64,000 bases of DNA from assembly GCF_030815255.1 (NCBI RefSeq), contig NZ_JAUSWN010000013.1, positions 1 to 64,000 on the forward strand, read 5' to 3'. The DNA comes from Hathewaya limosa. Its GTDB lineage: Bacteria; Bacillota; Clostridia; Clostridiales; Clostridiaceae. This document shows positions 16,696 through 25,973 of this stretch, piece by piece; position 1 is the stretch's first letter, and each line of letters opens with the position of its first letter. The position numbers and the translations under genes were made by a program. The notes beneath the pieces are model-generated. The model did not search any database. It was not told the origin of the DNA and saw only the letters and a program-made list of their open reading frames with translations.

Positions 16696-18615
16696 TTATA
16701 TCAATGTATTAATTGCCATAAAACTTTGATCCTCAAAAAACTTAGCTGAATTTACTATAGTAACTTCTTCCTTCTTCTCTTCAATTATAACATTACTATA
16801 ATATCCTATACCATTAAGTGTTTTTATTAATCTATCTTTATGCTTATTTAAAATTTTCATAAATTCTTTATTACATGAAATTTTAACTTCCATACTTTCA
16901 TTATTGACATTAATATAATTATCAATAGATCCCATATTTAATGTTTTAACACTTGCAAAGATTTTTATACATTTACTATCAAATTTTTTCTTTTCTTTAT
17001 TTTGATTTTTAATTATTAATTTAAATGGGAACTCTTTCTCCATAAGTTTTAATGGTGTGTCTAGATAATAATATTGATTAGTTAAGGAATTAAAAATTTT
17101 TACGTTATTTATAGGTGTTTGTAATTCCTGAAGAATAGCTCTTTCACTTATTTTATCAATTTTACTATCTAATTCTACAACCTTATTGATAAGTCTTTTT
17201 AATTCTGAAATTTTATTTTCTATTTCATTTTTTATTTTTTCACTTGATGTAATAATTTTTTTTACATCATCACTAAGATCTAAATCTTTTAAATTTGTAT
17301 TTTTTATGGAATCACTTAAATTAAATTCTTTTTCTAAATCAAGTTCTTTTATTATAGTATCTTTTATTGAGTTATCTCCTTCTAAAATCTTAGAAAGTCC
17401 CGATAAATTTCTCATACTATCTGTATCTTTAATTGATTGTTTATCCTGCGTTACTTTAGGTTCTACAGTATTTTCTTTTTCAGTAATATCTTTTAAAAAA
17501 TCTTTTATAGAATTTTCTATTTCATCTTTATTTAAAAAATTTTCTTCTATTCCATTTATATACTCTTTATTTAAAATATTACTTTCTTCTTTGTTGGAAA
17601 ATGTTATATTATTTTCTTCAGTATTAACTTCAATTTTATCATTTTCTTTAAAGATATTTGAATTACCTTCTTGAACTACTTCTTTATTGACATTTCCTAT
17701 ATTTTTATCTATATGATTACTTGAGTTTTTTTCTATATTTTGCTGAATTTTATTTATAAAATCACTTATATCAACATCTTCTTGAGAATTAAATATATTT
17801 TGAAAGCTAACCTCTTCCCCTATATTAAAATCTAAATTACCACCTATATTCTTATTTCCTAGTGTTTCATCTAAACTATTAGATAGTTTTCCCTCTTCAC
17901 TAATCACCTTTTCAAGAGAAGCTGTTATATTCTCTAAATCTTTAAATATAACTCCCTCCCCCTTTTCTATAAGTTTTAAACTATCAATATTTTCTTTACA
18001 TATATCTAAATTATTTTCTTTTAGGCTTATAAGAAGATCATCTGATGTATTTTTTAATGTTTCAAAAAACTCTTTTAATGTATCACTAATAAATTTTCCC
18101 TCTGGGGATGATTCCAAAACATTATTTTTATCTAAAATAAGTTTAATTAATTTATCTTGTTCATCACTACCTTGAAGTAATCTTTCTTTCAAATCTAAAA
18201 GATTTTTAACCTCAAAAATATTATCTTTACTAAGAGTTATGTCATGTTTTAGCATTTTTTCTAATAAGGCTAAGTTCTCTTTTGTAGGCTCTAGATTTAC
18301 AGCTTTTAAAACCTTTTGTAATGACCCTTCAATTTCTTTATTACCCTCTTCTTTAACAACTGTTAATTGTAGTTCATCATCAACAAAATCCTTTACTTCA
18401 AGTTTTAAAGCTTTTCCTTCCATAAATTCTGAAGGATTTTTTATTTTACCTTTAATAACCCATCCGTTATTAAGTTTTAAAGTTGCTTCTCCTGACTCTT
18501 GGTCCATTTCAGAAACCTTAGCTGTAAATTTTTCTCCTATATTAAATGAAATTTTACTTTGTAATTTCTTTTTATCTACATAATTAAGATAGTTAATACC
18601 TTGTACCTTAGCCAT
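16696..18615 (-). CDS. FliK/YlqG-like large protein
   Basis: 639 aa. The N-terminal 110 residues contain a beta-rich segment (GEKFTAKVSEMDQESGEATLKLNNGWVI, broken here by Ile), followed by a long Asn/Glu/Lys/Ser-rich low-complexity linker to about residue 470. The C-terminal 150 residues (LDTPLKLMEKEFPFKLII through VKISCNKEFMKILNKH) resemble the hook-length-control fold of FliK. Domain order, linker and the adjacent FhlB-like gene parallel Bacillus YlqG-YlqH. GGAGG lies before the ATG. Assignment to FliK itself is not justified: the similarity is structural and contextual. Confidence 0.6.
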   Translation of the reverse strand: MAKVQGINYLNYVDKKKLQSKISFNIGEKFTAKVSEMDQESGEATLKLNNGWVIKGKIKNPSEFMEGKALKLEVKDFVDDELQLTVVKEEGNKEIEGSLQKVLKAVNLEPTKENLALLEKMLKHDITLSKDNIFEVKNLLDLKERLLQGSDEQDKLIKLILDKNNVLESSPEGKFISDTLKEFFETLKNTSDDLLISLKENNLDICKENIDSLKLIEKGEGVIFKDLENITASLEKVISEEGKLSNSLDETLGNKNIGGNLDFNIGEEVSFQNIFNSQEDVDISDFINKIQQNIEKNSSNHIDKNIGNVNKEVVQEGNSNIFKENDKIEVNTEENNITFSNKEESNILNKEYINGIEENFLNKDEIENSIKDFLKDITEKENTVEPKVTQDKQSIKDTDSMRNLSGLSKILEGDNSIKDTIIKELDLEKEFNLSDSIKNTNLKDLDLSDDVKKIITSSEKIKNEIENKISELKRLINKVVELDSKIDKISERAILQELQTPINNVKIFNSLTNQYYYLDTPLKLMEKEFPFKLIIKNQNKEKKKFDSKCIKIFASVKTLNMGSIDNYINVNNESMEVKISCNKEFMKILNKHKDRLIKTLNGIGYYSNVIIEEKKEEVTIVNSAKFFEDQSFMAINTLI

Positions 18616-18712
18616 TAATTTTTTCCTCCAAAACTCTTTATTCTTTATTTATTATCGTCCTTTATACGAAAATAATTTAATAATAAACCTTATTAATTTG
18701 TAATAATATAGA

Positions 18713-18785
18713 TAAAAAAATAAAACATATCTTCTTTATTATCTAATTTAATAAAAATTAAGATAAACCAAAAATATGTTTTAGA
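18713..18785 (-). terminator. Terminator after tyrS
   Basis: AAAACATAT and ATATGTTTT arms enclose a second nested A/T-rich stem and are followed on the minus strand by TTTATTTTTTT, ten bases past the tyrS stop. Confidence 0.65.
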
Positions 18786-18797
18786 TAAAACTTAAAA

Positions 18798-20018
18798 TTA
18801 CTTATTTAAAATAATTCTATAAAATTTCTTTTTACCCTTCTTAACTAATGCTTCTCCATCCTTTAAATTCTCTGATGTAAATACTGCATTTACATCAGTA
18901 ATTTTTTCATCATTTATATATAATCCACCTTGTTCTATTAATCTTCTACCTTCTTTTTTAGATGGAATAACTTCACCTTTTAATAGAATATCTAATACTG
19001 AAGAATTAAGCATATCTTCTGTTATATTCACTGTTGGAGCATTACTCATATCTCCGCCTGCTCCAAATAAAGCTTCTGCAGCCGCTTGTGCTTTTTGTGC
19101 TTCTTCTTCACCATGAATTAATTTAGTAACTTCGAAAGCTAAAACTTTTTTTGCTTCATTTATAGCAGACCCCTCTAAGGATGCTAATCTTTTAACTTCG
19201 TCCATTGGAATAAATGTTAATAATGATAAGCACTTTTCAACATCATTATCTGCTACATTTCTCCAATATTGATAGAATTCATATGGGGATGTTTTTTCTG
19301 GATCTAACCATAATGCACCATTAGCTGTTTTACCCATTTTTTTACCTTCACTATTTGTAAGAAGAGAACAAGTCATAGCATAAGCTCTCTTACCTTCTTT
19401 TCTTCTAATTAAATCAGCCCCAGCTAACATATTAGACCATTGGTCATCTCCACCTAATTCCATCATACAATCATATCTCTTATTCAATTCTAAGAAGTCA
19501 TATCCTTGCATCAACATATAGTTAAATTCTAAGAAAGATAACCCTTTTTCTAATCTTTGTTTAAAACATTCTGCTGTAAGCATTTTATTTACTGAGAAAT
19601 GCATTCCTATATCTCTTATGAATTCTACATAATTTAAATCTAAAAGCCAATCAGCATTATTTACTAGTATAGCTTTATCATCACTAAAATCTATTAATCT
19701 TGAAAGTTGTTTTTTTATGCTATCGACATTATGTTGTATTTGTTCTTTAGTAAGCATTTTTCTCATATCAGTTCTTCCTGATGGATCTCCGATTAATGCT
19801 GTTCCTCCACCAACCAAAGCAATTGGTCTATGTCCTGCTTGTTGCATATGAGCCATAAACATCATAGCTATAAAGTGTCCTACATGTAAACTATCTGCTG
19901 TTGGATCAAACCCTATATAAAAAGTTACTTTTTCCTCTCCTAATATATCTCTAATTTCTTCATGAGTTACTTGCTTAATGTAACCACGTTCCATTAAGGT
20001 ATCATATACATTTGCCAT
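18798..20018 (-). CDS. tyrS: Tyrosyl-tRNA synthetase
   Basis: About 406 aa, a class I synthetase charging tRNA-Tyr. HIGH is HVGH (45-48); the KMSKS equivalent is KMGKT, followed by ANGALWLDP. The C-terminal S4-like RNA-binding domain (IPSKKEGRRLIEQGGLYIN) is complete. The start at 20018 (MANVYDTL) is fixed by GGAGG seven bases upstream; the in-frame codon at 20048 precedes that site. Unlike leuS and trpS in this window, I find no T-box core in the 110 bases upstream, so it may be read through from the germination operon or have a simple promoter. Confidence 0.97.
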   Translation of the reverse strand: MANVYDTLMERGYIKQVTHEEIRDILGEEKVTFYIGFDPTADSLHVGHFIAMMFMAHMQQAGHRPIALVGGGTALIGDPSGRTDMRKMLTKEQIQHNVDSIKKQLSRLIDFSDDKAILVNNADWLLDLNYVEFIRDIGMHFSVNKMLTAECFKQRLEKGLSFLEFNYMLMQGYDFLELNKRYDCMMELGGDDQWSNMLAGADLIRRKEGKRAYAMTCSLLTNSEGKKMGKTANGALWLDPEKTSPYEFYQYWRNVADNDVEKCLSLLTFIPMDEVKRLASLEGSAINEAKKVLAFEVTKLIHGEEEAQKAQAAAEALFGAGGDMSNAPTVNITEDMLNSSVLDILLKGEVIPSKKEGRRLIEQGGLYINDEKITDVNAVFTSENLKDGEALVKKGKKKFYRIILNK

Positions 20019-20130
20019 TATTTTTCCTCCAACTCTTAAGGTTTTCACTAATTTTCTACTTATTTAATTATATCTATTATTTTATAATTTGCAAACATAG
20101 AAGAATACTCATTTTATAATTTATATTTCT

Positions 20131-21255
20131 TTATTTTGATATTTTAGGGAAAGATTTTTTTTCTCCAAAAGCATCTATCTTAACATTAACACTTAACTTC
20201 AGTTGTGCATTTTTTATAGCCTCCTCACCCATATCAATTCCATATTTTCTATAAACATCTTCACCTATATTAAATATATCAATACCTTTTTCTTGAAATT
20301 TATTAAATATACTCATAGAATACATCTTTATATTTTTTTCTGCATAGGACTTTAATTCTGAGAGTGTTTTATCATCCACAACTAATTCTTTTTGTATTTC
20401 CGATAATAAAACCCTTACATTAATATCCTTATCTAAAATTATTTTATCTCCTTCTTTTTTTATTTTAGTCTTAGTTTTACTATTTCGTATTTCTAAAGAA
20501 ACAAATTTATCTTTTTCTTTAGGATTAGTAACCTCTAAACTACCACTTTTAATATTATTCATCAAAAAGTTATACCCTTGGCCTTCATTAATTTCAATAC
20601 CTGCAACAAGTTTTTCATCTTTAATAACTGCATCTCCCATAATTTGAAGTGAATCTCCTGGTCCTATTTTTTCTTTTGAAAGCCCTATTATAGGAATTAC
20701 ATTGCAATTATTTATGAAGTTTTTCTTATTTAAATATTCATTAAAACTACTTAAAGTTACCCTAGAAGAAGTTTTTATATTCTTTACTAATTGATCAATA
20801 AATGTTCCTATATATTGTTCTGATTTTAATTCGCAGGTTAAAATTTTTTGTGGATCTCCATTTAACATTACTATATATGGTCTTAATAATGCTTCTTCAT
20901 CTCTATCAAAAAAATCAGTAAAATTATCTAGTCCATACTTCATTGTTCTTTCTGTAAACATTAATACTTTATTTTGTCCATAATTAACCTTAAAACTTGT
21001 TATAGATGCTAAATTTCTAACTGCTTCAAAAACTGTTTTTCCTTTCCCTTTTAATACTAATCTTTGTCCTTGTATAGAATTACTTTGCTCTTTATTTGCC
21101 CTGAATCCTTCAACATATAAAAGTGTGTTTTTATTTTCATCTATATCAACAATAACCGCTGTAGCAAAAATAACCTTATCTATATCCTTATAATTAAAAC
21201 ATCCCCCCAACAAAAAAGAACATAAACAAATTATAGCTAAAATTCTTTTTTTCAT
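20131..21255 (-). CDS. gerKC: Spore germination lipoprotein, Ger(x)C family
   Basis: 374 aa, the C subunit of a GerA-type germinant receptor in the spore inner membrane. It has a lipoprotein signal peptide with lipobox LLGGC (cysteine at 19), the family segments FATAVIVDIDENKN and RLVLKGKGKTVFEAVRN, and a conserved C-terminal helix-strand region (IFNKFQEKGIDIFNIGEDVYRKYG). Its ATG overlaps the gerKA stop by one base (TAATG), so the two are translationally coupled. Expression is expected in the forespore under sigma-G, but I could not confirm a promoter. Confidence 0.93.
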   Translation of the reverse strand: MKKRILAIICLCSFLLGGCFNYKDIDKVIFATAVIVDIDENKNTLLYVEGFRANKEQSNSIQGQRLVLKGKGKTVFEAVRNLASITSFKVNYGQNKVLMFTERTMKYGLDNFTDFFDRDEEALLRPYIVMLNGDPQKILTCELKSEQYIGTFIDQLVKNIKTSSRVTLSSFNEYLNKKNFINNCNVIPIIGLSKEKIGPGDSLQIMGDAVIKDEKLVAGIEINEGQGYNFLMNNIKSGSLEVTNPKEKDKFVSLEIRNSKTKTKIKKEGDKIILDKDINVRVLLSEIQKELVVDDKTLSELKSYAEKNIKMYSMSIFNKFQEKGIDIFNIGEDVYRKYGIDMGEEAIKNAQLKLSVNVKIDAFGEKKSFPKISK

Positions 21256-22652
21256 TATTCTTCATCCTTTTTAAGAAAATCTTTTGATATATTTTTTAAT
21301 TTTCCTCTAAATATTATATCTCTCAATTTATAATCACTAGTAGTTGTTAATGGGAATAAATATGGATAGTCACAACTTTTTAATGATCCTACACTACTTA
21401 TCAGTACAAAAAAACCGAGATAAAATCCGGGCAAACCAAGTAATGCAGAAAATCCTATGATAATTAAACTCCATATAGCTATTGAATTGTATAACTTAGG
21501 AGTTAATGATGTTGCAATAGAGCAAAGTGCTACAATAATTACTGTACTTTCAGATGCAAGACCTGCACCTACAGCCGCTTCTCCTAAAATTAAAGATCCA
21601 ACAATACTAATAGAACTGCCTACAGGTACTGGAATTCTTAATCCCGCCTCTCTTAATAGTTGAAAAAAAGATATCATAAGTAGCAATTCTACTATGGTAG
21701 GAAAAGGAACTCCGGCCCTTGAATTGGCTAATCTAAATACAAAAATAGTAGGAATTAAAGAAAAATGATATGTAGTGATAGCTAAATACATACCTGGAAG
21801 CAAAATAGATATAAAAAATGCTATCCATCTTTGCATTCTTATAAAATTGACAAAATGCTTGTTAAAATAATAATCATCAGGACTTTGAAAGTTTTCTATA
21901 AAAAAATATGGCAATGTTAATACAGCAGGTGTACCATCTACAATTATTGCTATTCTTCCTTCAAATAATTGTGATGCTATAATATCCGGTTTTTCACTAT
22001 AACCCGAAGTTTCAAAAACTGAACTACGTCTATTTAACCCTTCTTCAATATAATTTATATCTAAAATAAAATCTAATTCAGATGTTTGAAGTTTATTTCG
22101 AATATAAGAGACTATTTTTGTAGGCGCCACATCTTTTATATAACACAATGCTACCGAAGTATTAGAATTTTTTCCAACTATAAAAGTTTCAAATTTTAAA
22201 TTTTCATTTTTTACTTTTCTTCTAATTAAAGATACATTATCAACTATGGTTTCAGTAAATCCTTCTCTAGGACCTTTTATGACTGCCTCCGCTGGTGGTA
22301 CACTGACAGATCTTCTAACGAATCCTTTTGCCTCACAAAATAATATATCATTAAAGTAATTTGAAATAATGATTAGATCTCCTGATAATATATGCAATAT
22401 TATTTCTTTTTCTTTTTCAACTTCTCCAACTATACTAGCATCTAAAAGCTGGTTTTTAATTATATTTCCATCTATTTTCCCTTCATATGAAATTATTGGT
22501 TTTACAATGTAATCTGCTATATATTTAGTATCACAAAGGTTATCAATAAAAACAAAATTAATCATCCCTTCATCTTTAATGATTTTTCTCCACTTTAAGT
22601 CAAAGTTACCTTTTAATGTATTTTCTATGGATTTAATTTTATCATCATTCAT
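21255..22652 (-). CDS. gerKA: Spore germination protein GerA family, A subunit
   Basis: About 465 aa. The A subunit of a GerA-type receptor has a soluble N-terminal domain (1-240) and a membrane half. Motifs include EGFTETIVDNVSLIRRKVK, the ASQLFEGRIAIIVDGTPAVLTLPYFF... segment (here interrupted), and GVPFPTIVELLLM followed by several helices. The start at 22652 (MNDDKIK) follows GGTGAT; the GTG four codons earlier lies within that site. It is divergent from gerKB across 95 bases, the same arrangement as the gerK locus of C. perfringens. The germinant cannot be inferred. Confidence 0.93.
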   Translation of the reverse strand: MNDDKIKSIENTLKGNFDLKWRKIIKDEGMINFVFIDNLCDTKYIADYIVKPIISYEGKIDGNIIKNQLLDASIVGEVEKEKEIILHILSGDLIIISNYFNDILFCEAKGFVRRSVSVPPAEAVIKGPREGFTETIVDNVSLIRRKVKNENLKFETFIVGKNSNTSVALCYIKDVAPTKIVSYIRNKLQTSELDFILDINYIEEGLNRRSSVFETSGYSEKPDIIASQLFEGRIAIIVDGTPAVLTLPYFFIENFQSPDDYYFNKHFVNFIRMQRWIAFFISILLPGMYLAITTYHFSLIPTIFVFRLANSRAGVPFPTIVELLLMISFFQLLREAGLRIPVPVGSSISIVGSLILGEAAVGAGLASESTVIIVALCSIATSLTPKLYNSIAIWSLIIIGFSALLGLPGFYLGFFVLISSVGSLKSCDYPYLFPLTTTSDYKLRDIIFRGKLKNISKDFLKKDEE

Positions 22653-22746
22653 ATATATCACCACGTACTTATTATTTTTATGGGTATTTATTCTTAATTT
22701 TTTGTTAATACTATAAAAGTATAATTTTTTTAAAGGAGTAATTTAT

Positions 22747-23868
22747 ATGACAAAAATCTCTGAAAAGCATATTATAGTATTTATATTAATATTGACCTCT
22801 ATATCCATGAAGACCTTTTCAAATATATTTATGATGAATGGTCTAAGAGATTCATGGATATCTGTTATTATTGCTTCAATATTAATACTTATATTTTCTC
22901 TATTTTTAATAAAAGTATGTAAGAATACTGAAACTTATAATATAAAAGTTTTATACTACAATGCATTTGGAAAATTTTTTGGTAGCTTTTTTTTATTTAC
23001 CTTCTTAATCGCCGTATTTTTAACATTAATAGAATGTAATTCTGGACTTTCTAATTCTATTCATGAAACTATGTTTACAGAAACCCCTACGTGGTATATA
23101 TCTTTATTTTTCACATTATGTGCACTTTATACCATAAAAAAAGGATTTAATTCAATTTTAAGTGTTAGTATAATTTCCCTATTTTTCATAGTTATATCTG
23201 GAATTATTCTATTCTTTTTAACCTTAAAATTAAAACATCCTGTATATCTAAAACCTATATTTGAACATGGTATTACCCCAAATTTTATACTAAGTATTTT
23301 TCAAGCCTTAGGTATGTATGGATTCTTCACTATAATAATTTGTTTTTTCCCTATGTTACAGAATAAAAAAAATCTTAAAAAAACTGTTTTTATATCTTTA
23401 TTATTTATTATTCAAATGCAAATAGTATCTATAACTGGTTTAATATCAAGCTTCGGATATAAAAGGACATTAAATATTTGGTATCCAAAGCTTATACAAA
23501 CCCAACCTGTTGTATACTTAAATTACTTAGAGAACTCAGAATTTTTTACTATTTTTAAATTAGTAGGTGGTATGTTTTCAAAATACATAGTTTGTTTCTA
23601 TGCATTAAATAAACTTTTACAAGACTTCAATATGTATAAAAAACATTCCAATGAAATAATTTCCGTATTAGTATTTATACTTTCTTATTTCTCAAGCAAT
23701 AACTGTTATACTTTATTCAAATTATTAAATATTTTTAATTACTACATTCTAATAACATTAATATTTATCCCTTTTATATGTTGTATAATTTTATATGTGA
23801 AAGATAAATTTAATAACAAAAAAACCAAAAAAAGTAATACTAAAAATAAACCTTTAAAGGAAAACTAA
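22747..23868 (+). CDS. gerKB: Spore germination permease, GerB family
   Basis: 373 aa, about ten membrane helices of the APC-type transporter superfamily. It starts with the family-typical MTKISEKHIIVFILILTSIS pattern. It contains YNAFGKFFGSFF in loop 1 and a basic Lys/Asn-rich tail after the last helix (about 350-373). AAAGGAG sits nine bases before the ATG. It is transcribed away from gerKA-gerKC; in C. perfringens this B subunit is likewise divergent. It probably forms the ion or solute channel part of the receptor. Confidence 0.92.
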   Translation: MTKISEKHIIVFILILTSISMKTFSNIFMMNGLRDSWISVIIASILILIFSLFLIKVCKNTETYNIKVLYYNAFGKFFGSFFLFTFLIAVFLTLIECNSGLSNSIHETMFTETPTWYISLFFTLCALYTIKKGFNSILSVSIISLFFIVISGIILFFLTLKLKHPVYLKPIFEHGITPNFILSIFQALGMYGFFTIIICFFPMLQNKKNLKKTVFISLLFIIQMQIVSITGLISSFGYKRTLNIWYPKLIQTQPVVYLNYLENSEFFTIFKLVGGMFSKYIVCFYALNKLLQDFNMYKKHSNEIISVLVFILSYFSSNNCYTLFKLLNIFNYYILITLIFIPFICCIILYVKDKFNNKKTKKSNTKNKPLKEN

Positions 23869-23906
23869 TTTTGTAATTTATTTTAGTCTTATTCAGGAGG
23901 TTACGT

Positions 23907-24065
23907 ATGAATTTTTTAAGATGGCTTGGTGGAATATTTATATTCTTTATTTTAATAGGTATGATATTTAGGCTTGGTAGTGTTTTTGTAAATATTCTTC
24001 TTATAATAGCCATGTTTACATTTATTATAGATATGATAATGCTTACTAATAATAAACATTCTTAA
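23907..24065 (+). CDS. 52-aa Lmo0937-like membrane protein
   Basis: A short ORF with an excellent CAGGAGG ribosome site seven bases before the ATG. The protein is MNFLRWLGGIFIFFILIGMI, then a basic-glycine turn (FRLGS), a second helix (VFVNILLIIAMFTFIIDMIM) and a short polar tail. This two-helix hairpin with GG and a final IID is the pattern of the Lmo0937/DUF5670 small membrane proteins. It is 38 bases downstream of gerKB and may be co-transcribed. The function of the family is unknown. Confidence 0.7.
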   Translation: MNFLRWLGGIFIFFILIGMIFRLGSVFVNILLIIAMFTFIIDMIMLTNNKHS

Positions 24066-24081
24066 AATACTATTTAAAAAT

Positions 24082-24128
24082 AACAGACCATATATTTAAT
24101 AAAAATTTATTAAGTATATGGTCTGTTC
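24082..24128 (-). terminator. Terminator after prfC
   Basis: A 13-bp perfect inverted repeat (AACAGACCATATA / TATATGGTCTGTT) around a 20-base loop. On the minus strand it is followed by TTATTTTTAAA. It may also limit readthrough from gerKB in the other direction. Confidence 0.75.
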
Positions 24129-24129
24129 A

Positions 24130-25722
24130 TTATTCTGCTTTACCTATATTAGATAATACTAAACCTTTATTATGTTCAAGTGCCCAGCTAATGCCCCAAT
24201 CACTTTGGAATAATAAAATATTTCTATCTTTTAGATCTTTTACTAGTTTAGTATCAGAAGTTAAACTTAAACTTTCCGCTTTTACTTCTGAACTTTCTAT
24301 CCATCTAATACTTCTAAATGGTAATCTTTCTAATCTTATTTCTACGTTATATTCATTTTTAAGTCTATACTCTAGTACCTCAAATTGAAGTACACCTACA
24401 ACACCAACGACTAATTCCTCTATACCTATAAAAGGTTCCTTAAACACCTGAATAGCACCTTCTTGAGCTATTTGAGTGATACCCTTTACAAATTGTTTTC
24501 TTTTCATAGTATCCATTGGTTTAACTCTTGCAAAGTGTTCTGGAGCAAAGCTTGGAATTCCCTCAAACTTTAACTTATTTGAATTGCTACAAATAGTATC
24601 TCCTATGCTAAATATACCTGGGTCAAATACACCAATAATATCTCCTGCATAAGCTTCTTCTATAATTTCTCTATCTTGAGCTAAAAATTGTTGTGGCTGA
24701 GATAATCTAATCTTTTGATTACCTTGTACATGAAATACTTCCATACCTTTTTGGAATTTTCCTGAACATATTCTCATAAAGGCAACCCTATCTCTATGGG
24801 CTTTATTCATATTTGCTTGTATTTTAAATACAAAAGCCGAAAAGTCTTTACTATAAACATCTACATTACCTTGATCAGATTCTCTTGCTAATGGTGGCAA
24901 ACTTAGTTTTAAGAACTCTCTTAAAAATGGCTCTACACCAAAGTTAGAAAGCGCACTACCAAAAAATACAGGAGTTAATCTTCCATTTTTAACTTCTTCA
25001 TAATTAAATTCATCTCCAGCTATATCCAATAACTCTATATCTTCTAATAATTTATTATAAAAACTTGTTCCTAAAATTTCTTCTGCATTAGGATCATCTA
25101 CATCTATAATTGTTGATTTTGCTAGTGATTGTCCGTGATTTCCACCATTGAAAAGTTGAATTTTTTTAGTTTCTCTATCATAAACACCTTTAAAATGTCT
25201 TCCACATCCGATTGGCCAGTTAAGTGGGTATGATTTAATTCCCAATTCATTTTCTATATCTTCCATAAGTTCAAAAGGATCTCTTATTTCTCTATCTAAT
25301 TTGTTTACAAAAGTAAAAATAGGAATTTCTCTTATACTACAAACTTGAAAAAGTTTCCTTGTTTGTGCTTCTACACCTTTAGCTCCATCAACAACCATAA
25401 CTGCACTGTCAGCAGCCATAAGTGTTCTATATGTATCTTCACTAAAATCTTGGTGACCCGGAGTATCTAGTATATTTATACAATAATTATTATAAGAAAA
25501 CTGTAAAACTGATGATGTTACAGAAATACCTCTTTGTTTTTCTATTTCCATCCAGTCTGAAACCGCATGCTTTGAAGATTTTCTTGCTTTAACTGAACCC
25601 GCTTCTCTAATAGCTCCACCATATAACAATAATTTTTCTGTTAATGTTGTTTTACCAGCATCCGGGTGAGATATAATAGCAAAAGTTCTTCTTTTCTCTA
25701 TTTTGCTTCTTAATTCCTCCAC
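24130..25722 (-). CDS. prfC: Peptide chain release factor 3
   Basis: 530 aa, the GTPase that recycles RF1/RF2 from the ribosome after termination. G1 is SHPDAGKTT (residues 18-26), the switch II G3 is DTPGHQDFSEDTYR, and G4 is NKLDRE. The C-terminal beta domains (GVVGVLQFEVLEYRLKNEYNVE) are complete. The start codon is GTG 25722, preceded by GGAG. A consensus promoter lies 120 bases upstream and a terminator directly downstream, so it is a single-gene unit. Confidence 0.97.
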   Translation of the reverse strand: MEELRSKIEKRRTFAIISHPDAGKTTLTEKLLLYGGAIREAGSVKARKSSKHAVSDWMEIEKQRGISVTSSVLQFSYNNYCINILDTPGHQDFSEDTYRTLMAADSAVMVVDGAKGVEAQTRKLFQVCSIREIPIFTFVNKLDREIRDPFELMEDIENELGIKSYPLNWPIGCGRHFKGVYDRETKKIQLFNGGNHGQSLAKSTIIDVDDPNAEEILGTSFYNKLLEDIELLDIAGDEFNYEEVKNGRLTPVFFGSALSNFGVEPFLREFLKLSLPPLARESDQGNVDVYSKDFSAFVFKIQANMNKAHRDRVAFMRICSGKFQKGMEVFHVQGNQKIRLSQPQQFLAQDREIIEEAYAGDIIGVFDPGIFSIGDTICSNSNKLKFEGIPSFAPEHFARVKPMDTMKRKQFVKGITQIAQEGAIQVFKEPFIGIEELVVGVVGVLQFEVLEYRLKNEYNVEIRLERLPFRSIRWIESSEVKAESLSLTSDTKLVKDLKDRNILLFQSDWGISWALEHNKGLVLSNIGKAE

Positions 25723-25843
25723 ACTTTTCTCCTCTTTCTATATAAATTTAAAATTATATTTACCAAATAGTTAATTTAAAGTATACTCCCTTAAATTTTT
25801 CCCATTTTCCACTGTTTTTACACAGTAAGTAGTCTACTTAATG

Positions 25844-25872
25844 ATTTTAACTTTATTAATTAGCTCTGTCAA
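25844..25872 (-). promoter_or_regulatory. Sigma-A promoter of prfC
   Basis: On the minus strand, TTGACA (25867-25872), a 17-base spacer and TAAAAT (25844-25849), about 120 bases before the GTG start. Confidence 0.7.
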
Positions 25873-25900
25873 TAAATACGTAAGTGTTATATTATTTTAA

Positions 25901-25943
25901 AAATAAAAAGTTTGCAAAATTATAAAATAAACTTTGCAAACCT
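25901..25943 (-). terminator. Terminator after trpS
   Basis: GGTTTGCAAA and TTTGCAAACT arms (one G-U pair) followed on the minus strand by TTTTTATTTTT, 30 bases past the trpS stop. Confidence 0.8.
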
Positions 25944-25973
25944 TATAACATATACTACATTAATTTTTTATAA

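Noticed and set aside
17186..17674. 162-codon Ser/Phe-rich frame opposite the FliK-like gene
   Set aside because: Antisense of a Lys/Glu/Asn low-complexity linker, which automatically yields a hydrophobic Ser/Phe frame.
20019..20130. T-box leader for tyrS
   Set aside because: No GGTGGTACC-type core or terminator with a specifier found in the short gap upstream of tyrS.
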